Shown: positions 17,701 to 25,174, counted from the stretch's first letter. The stretch: DNA of 64,000 bases from Pedobacter insulae (GCF_900113525.1 NZ_FOPP01000001.1:62001-126000), one strand, 5' to 3'. Numbers and translations are program-made. Notes: generated by a model from the sequence alone, not told the origin.

Positions 17701-17797
17701 GTCTGATATCATAAGAGCCGTTAACAGGGTAAGTTTGCTGTGCAAACAAAAATGCAGTAGAAAATACCAGCGCTAGCGCAAGTAAAATTTTCTTCAT
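14762..17797 (-). CDS. Secreted double-domain amidohydrolase
   Basis: A 1011-residue secreted protein (signal MKKILLALALVFSTAFLFAQ) with two amidohydrolase modules. The first (~25-430) lacks HxH (YIYPSLIDAFTSYGITE). After a linker (~430-600) the second (~600-960) has the intact set: GLIDEHSHI (HxH), CHSYVQSE, FTHILEG and the aspartate in FNSDDAEMARR, then GSLKPGKDADVVVW. The second module is probably a metal-dependent hydrolase acting on a cyclic amide or peptide-like substrate in the periplasm or at the cell surface; the substrate is unknown. It forms an operon with the degenerate amidohydrolase downstream. Confidence 0.88.
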   Translation of the reverse strand: MKKILLALALVFSTAFLFAQQTYPVNGSYDIRPGMYAFTNANIVVNANQTISNGVLLIKDKTIQSVGSGTSIPKGYVVIDLKGKYIYPSLIDAFTSYGITEATRSAPTGGFGNRQSVFTSTKKGPYGWNESIRPEIEARNIFAIDAKKADDLRKAGFGSVNAISRDGIARGTSAAVTLANGRENEVMLNDQSAANYSFNRGTSSNDYPSSLMGSISLLRQTYLDANWYKGQKEEYNISLEQFNKQQSLPQLFEADGWANILRADKVAKEFGKSYIIKSTGDEYQRIDAVKATGATLIIPITFPKAFDVENPTEARNLSLAQLKGWELAPTNPGALEKAGIKFALTSFGLETPKEFWTNIQQAIAHGLTEKQALMSVTEVPAAILGISDKVGSIEKGKLANFLITSDNLFKTGNIIYENWVQGNRYVVSKMDITDLRGTYTLNIDGMGSALLKITGSATAPTAAIERLGADSAKMNATFNRNGDWVNIYFNSRKNPVGDVRLSGYLTAANPVAFSGDVMINGLDAGSWSATFKEAAKENPKRDEPAKPAATQGGLIFPFIAFGNEKMPVQETVLLKNATVWTNEKDGILTNADVLLEGGKIKAVGKNLSAGAAKVIDATGKHITPGLIDEHSHIAGTGGINEGGQSNSAEVRIADIINSEDVNIYRQLAGGVTSSQILHGSANAIGGQSQLIKLRWGKTPEELKFAGADGFIKFALGENVKQSSSQNNQRFPATRMGVEQVYIDAFTRAREYEKALAAKGSNVRRDLELDALVEILNNKRFITCHSYVQSEINMLIHVADSLGFKINTFTHILEGYKVADKMKAHGIAASTFSDWWAYKMEVQEAIPYNGKIMHNVGITTAFNSDDAEMARRLNQEAGKSVLYGGVSEVDALKFVTLNPARMLHIDNKVGSLKPGKDADVVVWSANPLSIYAKAEKTFVDGIAYWDIERDAAVQKAQNAEKARIIQKLLASKSAGARTQRASGQAPPRLYHCESEEDYWAEVNKTEGEHNHE

Positions 17798-17971
17798 AAA
17801 TTTTTAGTTTTAATATGTTTTAAAGCTATTGATAAATAAAGATTTATCGTGCACCTAACTTTTATTTTACAGTTTTCCAGGAATATTGTGAGTTTACAGA
17901 AACATGATCGCTAGTTGGGTCCTTTTGCAAGGCTCTTAAATAATTGTTATGTTTGATTAAATAAAAACATC

Positions 17972-18421
17972 ATGACTTTATACGAAATATTAAAAAATGC
18001 TCATTCGGGATGGCGCTATATAGTGATCATCCTTTTGTTTGTAGCGGTAGTAACCGCATTAAAAGGTTGGTTAGGTGCTAAAAATTATACCGAAGGAAAT
18101 AGAAAACTAAATGTGTTTACATTAATTAGTGCTCACATTCAACTTTTATTTGGGATTGCGTTGTACTTTTTGAGTCCGCTAACTAAGGGGCCAATGAGTG
18201 AAGCTATGTATCGCTACTGGAAAGTTGAGCACATCAGCATGATGGTTTTAGCAATCATTTTAATTACCGTAGGGAATGCGCAATCGAAGAAAATTGTTGA
18301 CGAGTCAGGTAAACATAGAGCAATTGGGATATATTTCGGTATCGCATTGATATTGATTGTGGCCGCTATTTTTATGATGGCAAACAGTGATCCAAGCAAA
18401 ACTTGGTTTGGAATGAGCTAG
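17972..18421 (+). CDS. Four-helix membrane protein, cytochrome b-like family
   Basis: A 149-residue integral membrane protein with about four helices. It starts MTLYEILKNAHSGWRYIVII and has histidines in or beside the helices (NAHSGW, ISAHIQLLFG, KVEHISMMV). Related Bacteroidota proteins are often labelled cytochrome B because of paired histidines that could hold a heme; no heme ligand pair has been shown here. It stands alone between the amidohydrolases (divergent) and the trp locus. The function is not established. Confidence 0.65.
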   Translation: MTLYEILKNAHSGWRYIVIILLFVAVVTALKGWLGAKNYTEGNRKLNVFTLISAHIQLLFGIALYFLSPLTKGPMSEAMYRYWKVEHISMMVLAIILITVGNAQSKKIVDESGKHRAIGIYFGIALILIVAAIFMMANSDPSKTWFGMS

Positions 18422-18534
18422 ACCTAAACGTTAATAATTTCAAATTATTATTGGGGGTTTTATAATCCTTTGAGGTTTAGGGTTATTTATTTCAAAAAAA
18501 GCACTAAAATATTTTGATTACTTAACTTTTTGTA

Positions 18535-18542
18535 TATTTTTG
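18535..18542 (+). promoter_or_regulatory. -7 promoter box (TATTTTTG) of the trp attenuator transcript
   Basis: TATTTTTG fits TAnnTTTG. A TTTG at 18513-18516 lies 18 bp upstream, the position of the -33 element. The leader ATG begins 7 bp after the box, so the leader mRNA would have almost no untranslated 5' end, like tex and hflX in this window. Confidence 0.55.
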
Positions 18543-18549
18543 CTGCTCA

Positions 18550-18627
18550 ATGATTAACAATATACATACATGGCAATGGCGTTTTAATTCTAACAAGAGT
18601 TATGTCGGCGCTTTATGTACCTTATAG
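18550..18627 (+). CDS. trpL: trp operon leader peptide
   Basis: A 25-residue reading frame, MINNIHTWQWRFNSNKSYVG followed by ALCTL. Two tryptophan codons (18571-18573 and 18577-18579) flank one glutamine codon. Downstream, GTTATGTCGG (18599-18608) lies inside the frame and can pair with CCGACGTAAC (18668-18677), the 5' arm of the terminator. A ribosome stalled on the Trp codons would leave 18599-18608 free and favour the antiterminator; a ribosome reaching the stop at 18625 would mask it and favour termination. This is the classical logic of trp attenuation, and the gene after the terminator is trpE. No experimental support is available here. Confidence 0.75.
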   Translation: MINNIHTWQWRFNSNKSYVGALCTL

Positions 18628-18694
18628 TTTATCAACCTAAACCTAAACTTAAACCACATTATCAAACCCGACGTAACCACACGTCGGGTTTTTT
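18599..18694 (+). promoter_or_regulatory. trp attenuator: mutually exclusive antiterminator and terminator
   Basis: Terminator: AACCCGACGT (18665-18674) pairs perfectly over ten bases with ACGTCGGGTT (18681-18690) around AACCAC, then runs into TTTT. Antiterminator: GTTATGTCGG (18599-18608) pairs over ten positions (one G-T) with CCGACGTAAC (18668-18677), using up most of the terminator's left arm. The two structures cannot coexist. The switch lies between the leader peptide and trpE, with a palindromic repeat between it and the trpE start. Confidence 0.75.
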
Positions 18695-18721
18695 GTTTTA
18701 AAGGGCTTGATATTTATTGTG

Positions 18722-18807
18722 GTCATTGCGAGGTACGAAGCCTCCCGTCATTGCGAGGCACGAAGCAATCTACATTGAAGGGGATTGCTTCGTACCTCGC
18801 AATGACG
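18722..18807. repeat. Family A palindromic repeat upstream of trpE
   Basis: Three units: a partial GTCATTGCGAGGTACGAAG (18722-18740), a full unit from 18746 (CGTCATTGCGAGGCACGAAG then CAATCT) and an inverted full unit (18783-18807). It lies between the trp terminator and trpE, inside the leader of the trp mRNA. It is followed by short imperfect repeats of GCGAACGG/GTGAACGG up to about 18870. Confidence 0.85.
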
Positions 18808-18895
18808 GGCGAACGGCGAACGGTGAAAGGCGAAAAGGCGAACATGAAAGACAAAAGGTGAACGGTGAAAATTTAAAAATGAACAACGAAAACAA

Positions 18896-20299
18896 ATGAA
18901 AACATATCAAATCAAATCATACTCAAAAAAGCGATTGGCCGATACTACCACGCCTGTAAGTATTTATTTACGCTTGCGTGATGTATTTCCAAATACCATT
19001 TTGCTAGAAAGTTCTGATTATCATAGCCGCGAGAATGCCACCAGCTATGTATGTGCTGAACCGGTAGCCGGCATTACTTTAATGGATAAAGTATTGAACA
19101 TTTATTTTCCCGATGGTGAAAAGGAAAGTAAAGAAGACTTTGTATTAACTTCCGAAATCGCAGCTTTTAAATCGCAGTTTGCACCCATCAGTCAAGTAAA
19201 AGATAAACATATTTCAACTGGGTTATTTGGCTATTTTACGTGGAATGCCATCCCACATTTCGAAGACATTACCTTTACTGCTACTACTCCTAACGAAGAT
19301 AAAATACCGAGTATGCAGTATCATGTTTATCGATATATTATTGCGATAGATCATTTTAAAAATGAGGTTACGCTGGTAAAAAATGTATTTAATGAGGATG
19401 ATGATGAAGATCTGACCAAAATAGAATACTTAATTCAGAACAAGAACTTTCCCGAATATAGCTTCGAGGCAAAAGGTGAAGAGCAATCGAACCTAACTAA
19501 CGAAGGTTTTATGACGATGGTTGAGCAGTTGAAAAAACATATCTACCGAGGAGATGTTTTTCAGATCGTGCCTTCAAGAGCGTTTAGTCAGGGTTTTTTG
19601 GGTGATGAATTTAATGTGTACCGTTGTTTGCGCTCTATCAACCCATCTCCCTATCTGTTTTATTTTGATTATGGTAGCTTCAAGTTATTTGGTTCCTCTC
19701 CCGAAGCACAGATTACCGTTCATAACAATACCGCCAGTATTTTTCCTATTGCAGGAACATTTAAGCGCACAGGAAATGATGAAGAAGATGCAATGCTGGC
19801 TAAAAAATTGGAAGAAGATCCAAAAGAAAGTGCAGAACATGTAATGCTGGTAGATTTAGCTAGGAATGATCTAAGCAGGCATTGTAATGCAGTAGCTGTG
19901 AAATCCTTTAAGGAAGTTCAATATTACTCCCATTTAATTCATCTGGTTTCAAAGGTGAGCGGCAACTTGCAGGATGGAGTAAGTGCGTTTAAGGTAGTCG
20001 CAGATACTTACCCAGCGGGAACATTGAGTGGGGCGCCGAAGTATAAAGCCATGCAATTGATCGATCAATATGAGCAATTAGGGCGTAATTTTTATGCAGG
20101 AGCCATCGGGTATATGGGTTTTGATAATGATTTTAACCATGCGATTATGATCCGGACTTTCATGAGCAAGAATAATCAATTGCATTATAGAGCAGGCGCA
20201 GGAATTGTGGCCGATTCTGTAGCAGAAAGTGAGTTAAACGAGGTAAATAATAAAATTGCTGCCCTTCGCAAAGCGATTTCAATGGCAGAAGAAATATAA
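18896..20299 (+). CDS. trpE: Anthranilate synthase component I
   Basis: A 467-residue enzyme subunit that converts chorismate to anthranilate, the first step of tryptophan synthesis. The N-terminal part has TILLESSDYHSREN, containing the LLES motif linked to tryptophan feedback inhibition. The chorismate-binding domain (~200-460) contains KKHIYRGDVFQIVPSRAFSQ, FGSSPEAQITV, PIAGTFKRTGNDEED, LVDLARNDLSR and AGAGIVADSVAESE. These favour TrpE over aminodeoxychorismate or isochorismate synthases. The trpG stop-to-start gap is 5 bp, so the subunits are co-expressed. Transcription is probably controlled by the attenuator upstream. Confidence 0.93.
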   Translation: MKTYQIKSYSKKRLADTTTPVSIYLRLRDVFPNTILLESSDYHSRENATSYVCAEPVAGITLMDKVLNIYFPDGEKESKEDFVLTSEIAAFKSQFAPISQVKDKHISTGLFGYFTWNAIPHFEDITFTATTPNEDKIPSMQYHVYRYIIAIDHFKNEVTLVKNVFNEDDDEDLTKIEYLIQNKNFPEYSFEAKGEEQSNLTNEGFMTMVEQLKKHIYRGDVFQIVPSRAFSQGFLGDEFNVYRCLRSINPSPYLFYFDYGSFKLFGSSPEAQITVHNNTASIFPIAGTFKRTGNDEEDAMLAKKLEEDPKESAEHVMLVDLARNDLSRHCNAVAVKSFKEVQYYSHLIHLVSKVSGNLQDGVSAFKVVADTYPAGTLSGAPKYKAMQLIDQYEQLGRNFYAGAIGYMGFDNDFNHAIMIRTFMSKNNQLHYRAGAGIVADSVAESELNEVNNKIAALRKAISMAEEI

Positions 20300-20304
20300 A
20301 GGAA

Positions 20305-20889
20305 ATGAATAAAGATCATAAAAACACCGTTTTAGTAATCGATAACTACGATAGTTTTACTTATAATTTGGTACATCTGATTAATGAATTAGGTTTTGAG
20401 GCGGTGGTTTGGAGAAACGATAAGTTTGAATTGGCAGATGTTGAGCAATACGATAAAATCTTGCTTTCGCCGGGCCCGGGTATTCCGGTTGAGGCCGGGT
20501 TATTATTGGAGGTGATTAAAACATATGCGCCTAGCAAGAGTATCATGGGGGTGTGTTTGGGGCAACAGGCCATAGCCGAGGCTTTTGGAGGGTCGTTGCT
20601 CAATTTAGGTCGCCCAATGCATGGCATCGCTACACCTATTACGGTATTAGATTCTACCGAATTAACATTTAAAAACTGTCCCGAGCCAATTGAAGTTGGG
20701 CGTTACCATTCTTGGGTGGTTAATCCGGCAGATTTACCGAGCAGTTTGAAAATTACTGCGGTAGATGGCGATGGACAAATAATGGCGTTGCGTCATGAGC
20801 AATATGACGTTTGTGGTGTGCAATTCCATCCGGAAAGTGTGCTCACGCCAAGTGGAAAAGAAATGATGAAAAACTGGTTGGGAGATTAA
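20305..20889 (+). CDS. trpG: Anthranilate synthase component II (glutamine amidotransferase)
   Basis: A 194-residue class I glutamine amidotransferase that supplies ammonia to TrpE. Visible blocks: VIDNYDSFTYNLVH at the N-terminus, LSPGPGIP, the nucleophile loop GVCLGQQAIAE with its cysteine, GRYHSWVV, and QFHPESVLTPSG with the catalytic histidine and glutamate. Length is standard. A dual role with aminodeoxychorismate synthase (PabA) is possible, as in several bacteria with one copy, but the position directly after trpE supports the trp role. Confidence 0.92.
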   Translation: MNKDHKNTVLVIDNYDSFTYNLVHLINELGFEAVVWRNDKFELADVEQYDKILLSPGPGIPVEAGLLLEVIKTYAPSKSIMGVCLGQQAIAEAFGGSLLNLGRPMHGIATPITVLDSTELTFKNCPEPIEVGRYHSWVVNPADLPSSLKITAVDGDGQIMALRHEQYDVCGVQFHPESVLTPSGKEMMKNWLGD

Positions 20890-20903
20890 TTAACTAACTA
20901 AGT

Positions 20904-20976
20904 CGTCATTGCGAGGTACGAAGCAATCCTAAAAGATAATGTAAGTAAGGAGATTGCTTCGTACCTCGCCATGACG
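20904..20976. repeat. Family A palindromic repeat between trpG and trpC
   Basis: CGTCATTGCGAGGTACGAAG with CAATC (20904-20928) and its inverted copy (20952-20976, one mismatch) flank a 23-bp spacer. The pair occupies nearly the whole 116-bp gap between trpG and trpC, where trpD is found in many Bacteroidota. Confidence 0.85.
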
Positions 20977-21005
20977 ATTCCGTGCCCCGCATAAATTAAT
21001 ATGAC

Positions 21006-21788
21006 ATGAATATTTTAGATAAAATAGTTATTCGTAAACAAGAAGAGGTTGCGCTGGCGAAGCAAAGCATTAGTGTTCAGCAGTTGGAAGCTTCACCGAA
21101 TTTCGATAGAACACCTTTGGTTTTCAAGGACTTCATTTTAGCAGAAAACCGTACTGGAATTATCTCAGAGTTTAAAAGGAGATCGCCTTCCAAGGGTTTA
21201 ATTAACGGTACGGCGGAAGTTGAAACGGTGACTAAAGCTTACAATGAAGCTGGAGCTTCTGCCTTATCGGTATTAACAGATACGGACTTTTTTGGTGGCA
21301 AGGCTGAAGATTTAATCGCGGCAAGGGCGGTAAACCAAATTCCTATTCTGCGCAAAGATTTTATGATCGATGAATATCAGATTTTGGAGGCAAAAGCTTG
21401 GGGAGCTGATCTCATATTGTTGATCGCCTCCATTTTAACTCCACAGCAAATTGTTCAATTTGGAAAGTTTGCTCAAAGTTTAGGCTTAAGTGTGTTATTG
21501 GAAGTGCATGATCTGGAAGAACTGGAGCGAAGTATTTGTCCTAATTTAGACGCTATCGGTGTAAATAATCGCAATTTGGGCAATTTTACGGTTAATATCC
21601 AAACCTCTTTCGATTTGGCTGATAAAATTCCCACAGAGTTTTTGAAGATTTCAGAAAGTGCGATCGATAATCCCGAAGTTATTAGAACGCTAAAAAAGGT
21701 TGGTTATAATGGGTTTTTAATTGGAGAAAATTTTATGAAAACAGAAGATCCAGGGCAAGCAATTAGGGATTTTGTGGGGAAACTTTAG
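21006..21788 (+). CDS. trpC: Indole-3-glycerol phosphate synthase
   Basis: A 260-residue TIM barrel that closes the indole ring from carboxyphenylamino-deoxyribulose phosphate. Typical blocks are present: MNILDKIVIRKQEEVA, GIISEFKRRSPSKGLI (substrate-binding K and SPSKG), ASALSVLTDTDFFGG, PILRKDFMIDEYQI, LLEVHDLEELE, IGVNNRNL and ISESAI, ending with GFLIGENFM. It is not fused to trpF. The preceding gene is trpG; trpD, trpF, trpB and trpA are absent from the window, so the downstream pathway genes must be elsewhere or lost. Confidence 0.93.
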   Translation: MNILDKIVIRKQEEVALAKQSISVQQLEASPNFDRTPLVFKDFILAENRTGIISEFKRRSPSKGLINGTAEVETVTKAYNEAGASALSVLTDTDFFGGKAEDLIAARAVNQIPILRKDFMIDEYQILEAKAWGADLILLIASILTPQQIVQFGKFAQSLGLSVLLEVHDLEELERSICPNLDAIGVNNRNLGNFTVNIQTSFDLADKIPTEFLKISESAIDNPEVIRTLKKVGYNGFLIGENFMKTEDPGQAIRDFVGKL

Positions 21789-21800
21789 GAGACTAAATTT

Positions 21801-22146
21801 TTATTTAATTTTATAGCTTAAGCCAAAAATAAGGTTTGACTCTGCTAATCGCAGCGCATGTCTTTCACCAGAAAAAGAAACCAAATTTCTTAAGTTAAGT
21901 TGCGGATTGATATACCCCATAACTCAGTTTTAATGGGATACTAATCAAGTCTAATTCTTCTTCGTGTTTTTGCAAAGGGTATGGGTTGGGAGTAACATGG
22001 GCCCTCATAACCCGAACTTCCCATTAATTTCGCTAAAAAGGTAAGTTGTGCAGCGCAGTCCCATAGGAAATTGAAAGGCTTTTCTTTTCTTGAGCTTGAG
22101 TAAGAATGCGGCATAGCATAAGAAATAGTGTTAATAATTTTTTCAT
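21801..22146 (-). pseudogene. Decayed paralogue of the adjacent outer-membrane beta-barrel gene
   Basis: The remnant begins MKKLLTLFLMLCRILTQAQE, close to the signal peptide of the intact gene beside it (MKKLLTLSILFLSLFAKAQE), then SLSISYG against SIALSYG, and stops. Later fragments in other frames read ELDLISIPLKLSYG (against ELNFTSIPFKLRFE) and NLIFGLSYKIK (against NITFGASYQLF) at the end. About half of the gene is deleted. This is a tandem duplication in which the downstream copy has decayed. Confidence 0.75.
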
Positions 22147-22149
22147 GGG

Positions 22150-22704
22150 TTAGTGATTAAATAGTTGGTATGAAGCCCCGAAGGTGATATTAGATTCTAA
22201 GAATGCCGTACCTTTAACGCGATGAAGATTTGCTTGTGGGTTAACATACAAAGAGATCTGTTTAAAAGTTTTAACTTGTAATCCGATGCCAATTCCGGCG
22301 CCAATACCCAATAAGGTGTTAAATTTGGCGCTATTCAAATCTGTCGTGAGGCCCCCATTAAAAAATATATAGTCTCCGGCTTCAAAACGCAATTTGAATG
22401 GAATACTCGTAAAATTTAGCTCATTGTTTGTTGGCGGTTGACTAGAATCAAAGCTAGCAGTCTCATAGCTGTAAAGGAAACGCTGAAATCCCGTTTCAAA
22501 AAATAGATTTTTGCCTATTTCGTGCCAATAACTCATTCCAAATAGATGAAGAGACCTCTGCCGGCTGGTCGGGGTAGGCTCGGATTTTCCCAAGTGGCCA
22601 AATTTACCATTACCGAAGCCATACGAAAGAGCGATACTGCCTTCCTCTTGAGCCTTTGCAAAAAGGGAAAGGAATAAAATAGAGAGCGTTAATAATTTCT
22701 TCAT
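22150..22704 (-). CDS. Small outer-membrane beta-barrel protein, unknown function
   Basis: A 184-residue secreted protein: signal peptide MKKLLTLSILFLSLFAKAQE, then alternating polar/hydrophobic strands rich in G, F and Y (ALSYGFGNGKFGHLG, FETGFQRFLYSYE, LGIGAGIGIGLQ) and a terminal strand ITFGASYQLFNH. This pattern indicates a small eight-strand barrel of the porin/OmpW-like kind seen widely in Bacteroidota. No ligand can be named. The decayed copy next to it shows that the gene was once duplicated. Confidence 0.7.
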   Translation of the reverse strand: MKKLLTLSILFLSLFAKAQEEGSIALSYGFGNGKFGHLGKSEPTPTSRQRSLHLFGMSYWHEIGKNLFFETGFQRFLYSYETASFDSSQPPTNNELNFTSIPFKLRFEAGDYIFFNGGLTTDLNSAKFNTLLGIGAGIGIGLQVKTFKQISLYVNPQANLHRVKGTAFLESNITFGASYQLFNH

Positions 22705-22794
22705 ATATTATTTGCGTAGGGAGCAATTTGGTTCAGAGCTAAAACGAGTAACGTCGACAATACGCTACAACGATAACGATTTCTTCCTAGTTTA

Positions 22795-22839
22795 CCGACT
22801 TCGTAAGTCGGACTAAAATAGGTCGACTTACGAAGTCGG
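22795..22839. repeat. Family B inverted repeat upstream of hflX
   Basis: CCGACTTCGTAAGTCGG (22795-22811) and TCGACTTACGAAGTCGG (22823-22839) with an 11-bp spacer. It ends 9 bp before the hflX promoter box. Confidence 0.8.
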
Positions 22840-22847
22840 AACTTTTG

Positions 22848-22855
22848 TATATTTG
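22848..22855 (+). promoter_or_regulatory. -7 promoter box (TATATTTG) for hflX
   Basis: TATATTTG ends 10 bp before the proposed hflX ATG at 22866. Its position excludes the longer TTG start at 22845, which overlaps the box. Confidence 0.55.
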
Positions 22856-22865
22856 TACCTATACT

Positions 22866-24065
22866 ATGGGAAAACAAAAAACATATGATACCGCTCTTAA
22901 ACAAGAACGTGCTGTACTTGTTGGGGTAATTACGCCTGGTGAAAAGCCCGAGCAAACAAAAGAATACCTGGATGAGCTGGCATTTTTAGTAGACACGGCA
23001 GGGGGTGTGGTTGAAAAAGTATTTACACAAAAAATGCTCCGTCCGGATCGTGCCACCTTTGTGGGAACGGGTAAATTAGAAGATATAAGAGCTTATGTAA
23101 AAGCGGAAGAAATTGACATGGTAGTTTTTGATGATGAACTTTTGCCATCGCAACTGCGCAATATCGAACGTGAATTACAAGTTAAGATTTTAGATAGAAG
23201 CAATTTAATCCTTGATATTTTTGCCGGAAGAGCACAAACTGCGCAGGCAAAGACACAGGTTGAACTCGCGCAACTGCAATATTTATTGCCCCGGTTAACC
23301 CGTATGTGGACCCACTTAGAGCGTCAAAAGGGTGGTATTGGAATGCGCGGGCCAGGTGAAACACAGATTGAGAGCGATAGAAGGATGATTTTAGAGAAAA
23401 TATCCCTGCTAAAGGAGCGTTTAAAGTTAATCGATCGCCAAAACGAAACACAGCGCAAAAACCGGGGACAGCTAATTCGGGTTGCTTTAGTAGGTTATAC
23501 GAATGTTGGCAAGTCGACCATTATGAATATGCTTTCAAAATCGGAGGTGTTTGCAGAAAATAAACTATTTGCAACATTAGATACTACTGTTCGCAAGGTG
23601 GTGATTGAGAATTTACCTTTCTTGTTGTCAGATACCGTTGGTTTTATCCGAAAACTTCCGCATCATTTAGTAGAATGCTTTAAATCTACTTTAGATGAAG
23701 TTAGAGAAGCTGATATACTCGTTCATGTAGTTGATGTATCACATCCAAATTTTGAAGATCAAATTCATACCGTTAATGAGACCTTGAATGATTTGGGTGC
23801 AAGAGATAAGGATACCATCATGATCTTCAATAAAATTGATGCTTATGTAACGCCGGCGGCAGATGAGTTTAATGTAGAGGAAGAACAGGCTGCTCCCTTA
23901 ACCTTGGCCGATTTTAAAAAGAGCTGGATGGCACATCATAATGCCCCTGCAATTTTTATATCTGCTACGCAAAAGGAAAACATCGAAGAGTTTAAGCAAT
24001 TATTGTACGATAAAGTAAAAGATATCCATACAACAAGATATCCTTACGATAAGTTATTATATTAA
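22866..24065 (+). CDS. hflX: Ribosome-associated GTPase HflX
   Basis: A 399-residue GTPase. The N-terminal domain (~1-190) has the HflX pattern (LVDTAGGVVEKVFTQK, FVGTGKLEDI, LLPRLTRMWTHLERQKGGIG, MRGPGETQIESDRR). The G domain starts with GYTNVGKSTIMNML (~210), then DTVGFIRKLPHHLVECFKST (G3) and NKID (G4). HflX binds the 50S subunit and splits or rescues stalled ribosomes, notably after heat stress. The C-terminal tail is slightly extended. It is followed after 8 bp by the alginate-lyase-like gene. Confidence 0.95.
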   Translation: MGKQKTYDTALKQERAVLVGVITPGEKPEQTKEYLDELAFLVDTAGGVVEKVFTQKMLRPDRATFVGTGKLEDIRAYVKAEEIDMVVFDDELLPSQLRNIERELQVKILDRSNLILDIFAGRAQTAQAKTQVELAQLQYLLPRLTRMWTHLERQKGGIGMRGPGETQIESDRRMILEKISLLKERLKLIDRQNETQRKNRGQLIRVALVGYTNVGKSTIMNMLSKSEVFAENKLFATLDTTVRKVVIENLPFLLSDTVGFIRKLPHHLVECFKSTLDEVREADILVHVVDVSHPNFEDQIHTVNETLNDLGARDKDTIMIFNKIDAYVTPAADEFNVEEEQAAPLTLADFKKSWMAHHNAPAIFISATQKENIEEFKQLLYDKVKDIHTTRYPYDKLLY

Positions 24066-24073
24066 TTGGCAGG

Positions 24074-25174
24074 ATGAAAAAGCTTTTTCTCTTCAGTATT
24101 TTCAGTGCTGTTTTTTTTCATGTTCATGGGCAAATAGTTAGCCTAAAAGACGCTGAGTTAGAAAAGTTAAAAACGCTTATCGGTGCGAATGCCGACGTAA
24201 AAAATCATTGGCTGGGCTTGTTAAAAACCGCTGATGAAGCACTGACTGCAGAACCTAATCCTGCAGACACTATTTTATCGGAAGGTATATTGCAAGGGGA
24301 TCCGCGCAAAACAAAAACATGGAAGTCGCTGGAGGATATGCAAAAAGTATATGCCCTTGGCCTTGCCTATAAGGTAACTTCCTCTGCTAAGTATTTGGAT
24401 AAAGCAAGCGAATTTTTGCTGGCCTGGGCAAAACGGAACCAACCCCAAGGTAACCCGATTAACGACACCAATTTGGATCGTATTATTTTCACCTATGATC
24501 TCTTAAAAACGGAGCTAAAGCCACCAGTAGTGTCGGCTGTTAAATCATGGTTAAGCCTGGTTGCGAAGCAAGAAATTAAAACATTTGATCAGGCGGTAAG
24601 TAATAAAAGAAGTGGCAAGAGTTTTAACAACTGGAATTCTCATCGTATAAAGGCAATTAGCCAAGTTGCGGCTGCTTTGGAAGATACAGCCTTATTGCAA
24701 TATGCCATGGAAAGATATAAGGCTCAAATTTCGAGCAATTTAAAGAGCGATGGCAGTAGCTTTGATTTCCATGAAAGAGATGCTTTGCATTATCACGTTT
24801 ACGATGTTGACCCCTTATTGGTTGTCGCTATGATTTTAACAAGAGCTACATTGCCCACAAAAAATTTTTATACGTACCAATCTAAAGAAGGAAATTCTTT
24901 AAAAAAATCGATAGCATGGCTTCTACCTTATTTTAGTGGCGAAAAAACGCATGCAGAATGGGTAAACTCAAAGTCAGCTTTTGATAAAAAACGTGCAGAC
25001 AATGGTGAAAAGGGTTATATTGCGGGTACGCTATTTAATCCCTCTGCAGCACGGACAAGCATTGCTTTGGCAGATTACTTTGAGTCTGGCATGTTAAGGG
25101 CCTATCAGCAGCAAGCTGAAACGGAATCGAAGTACCCATCGTGGCAGTTCGTTTTAAATGAAGTAAAGAAATAA
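24074..25174 (+). CDS. Secreted alginate lyase-family protein
   Basis: A 366-residue secreted protein (signal MKKLFLFSIFSAVFFHVHGQ) with the alpha/alpha-barrel layout of the alginate lyase family (PL5-like). The diagnostic block is FNNWNSHRIKAISQVAAAL (~194-212, the N-N-x-x-S-H region) followed by LKSDGSSFDFHERDALHYH (~235-255), where the conserved R, Y and H fall. Members cleave uronate polymers by beta-elimination in the periplasm. The genome neighbourhood (hflX before, rbfA overlapping at the stop) says nothing about the substrate, so the activity is inferred from fold and motif only. Confidence 0.75.
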   Translation: MKKLFLFSIFSAVFFHVHGQIVSLKDAELEKLKTLIGANADVKNHWLGLLKTADEALTAEPNPADTILSEGILQGDPRKTKTWKSLEDMQKVYALGLAYKVTSSAKYLDKASEFLLAWAKRNQPQGNPINDTNLDRIIFTYDLLKTELKPPVVSAVKSWLSLVAKQEIKTFDQAVSNKRSGKSFNNWNSHRIKAISQVAAALEDTALLQYAMERYKAQISSNLKSDGSSFDFHERDALHYHVYDVDPLLVVAMILTRATLPTKNFYTYQSKEGNSLKKSIAWLLPYFSGEKTHAEWVNSKSAFDKKRADNGEKGYIAGTLFNPSAARTSIALADYFESGMLRAYQQQAETESKYPSWQFVLNEVKK

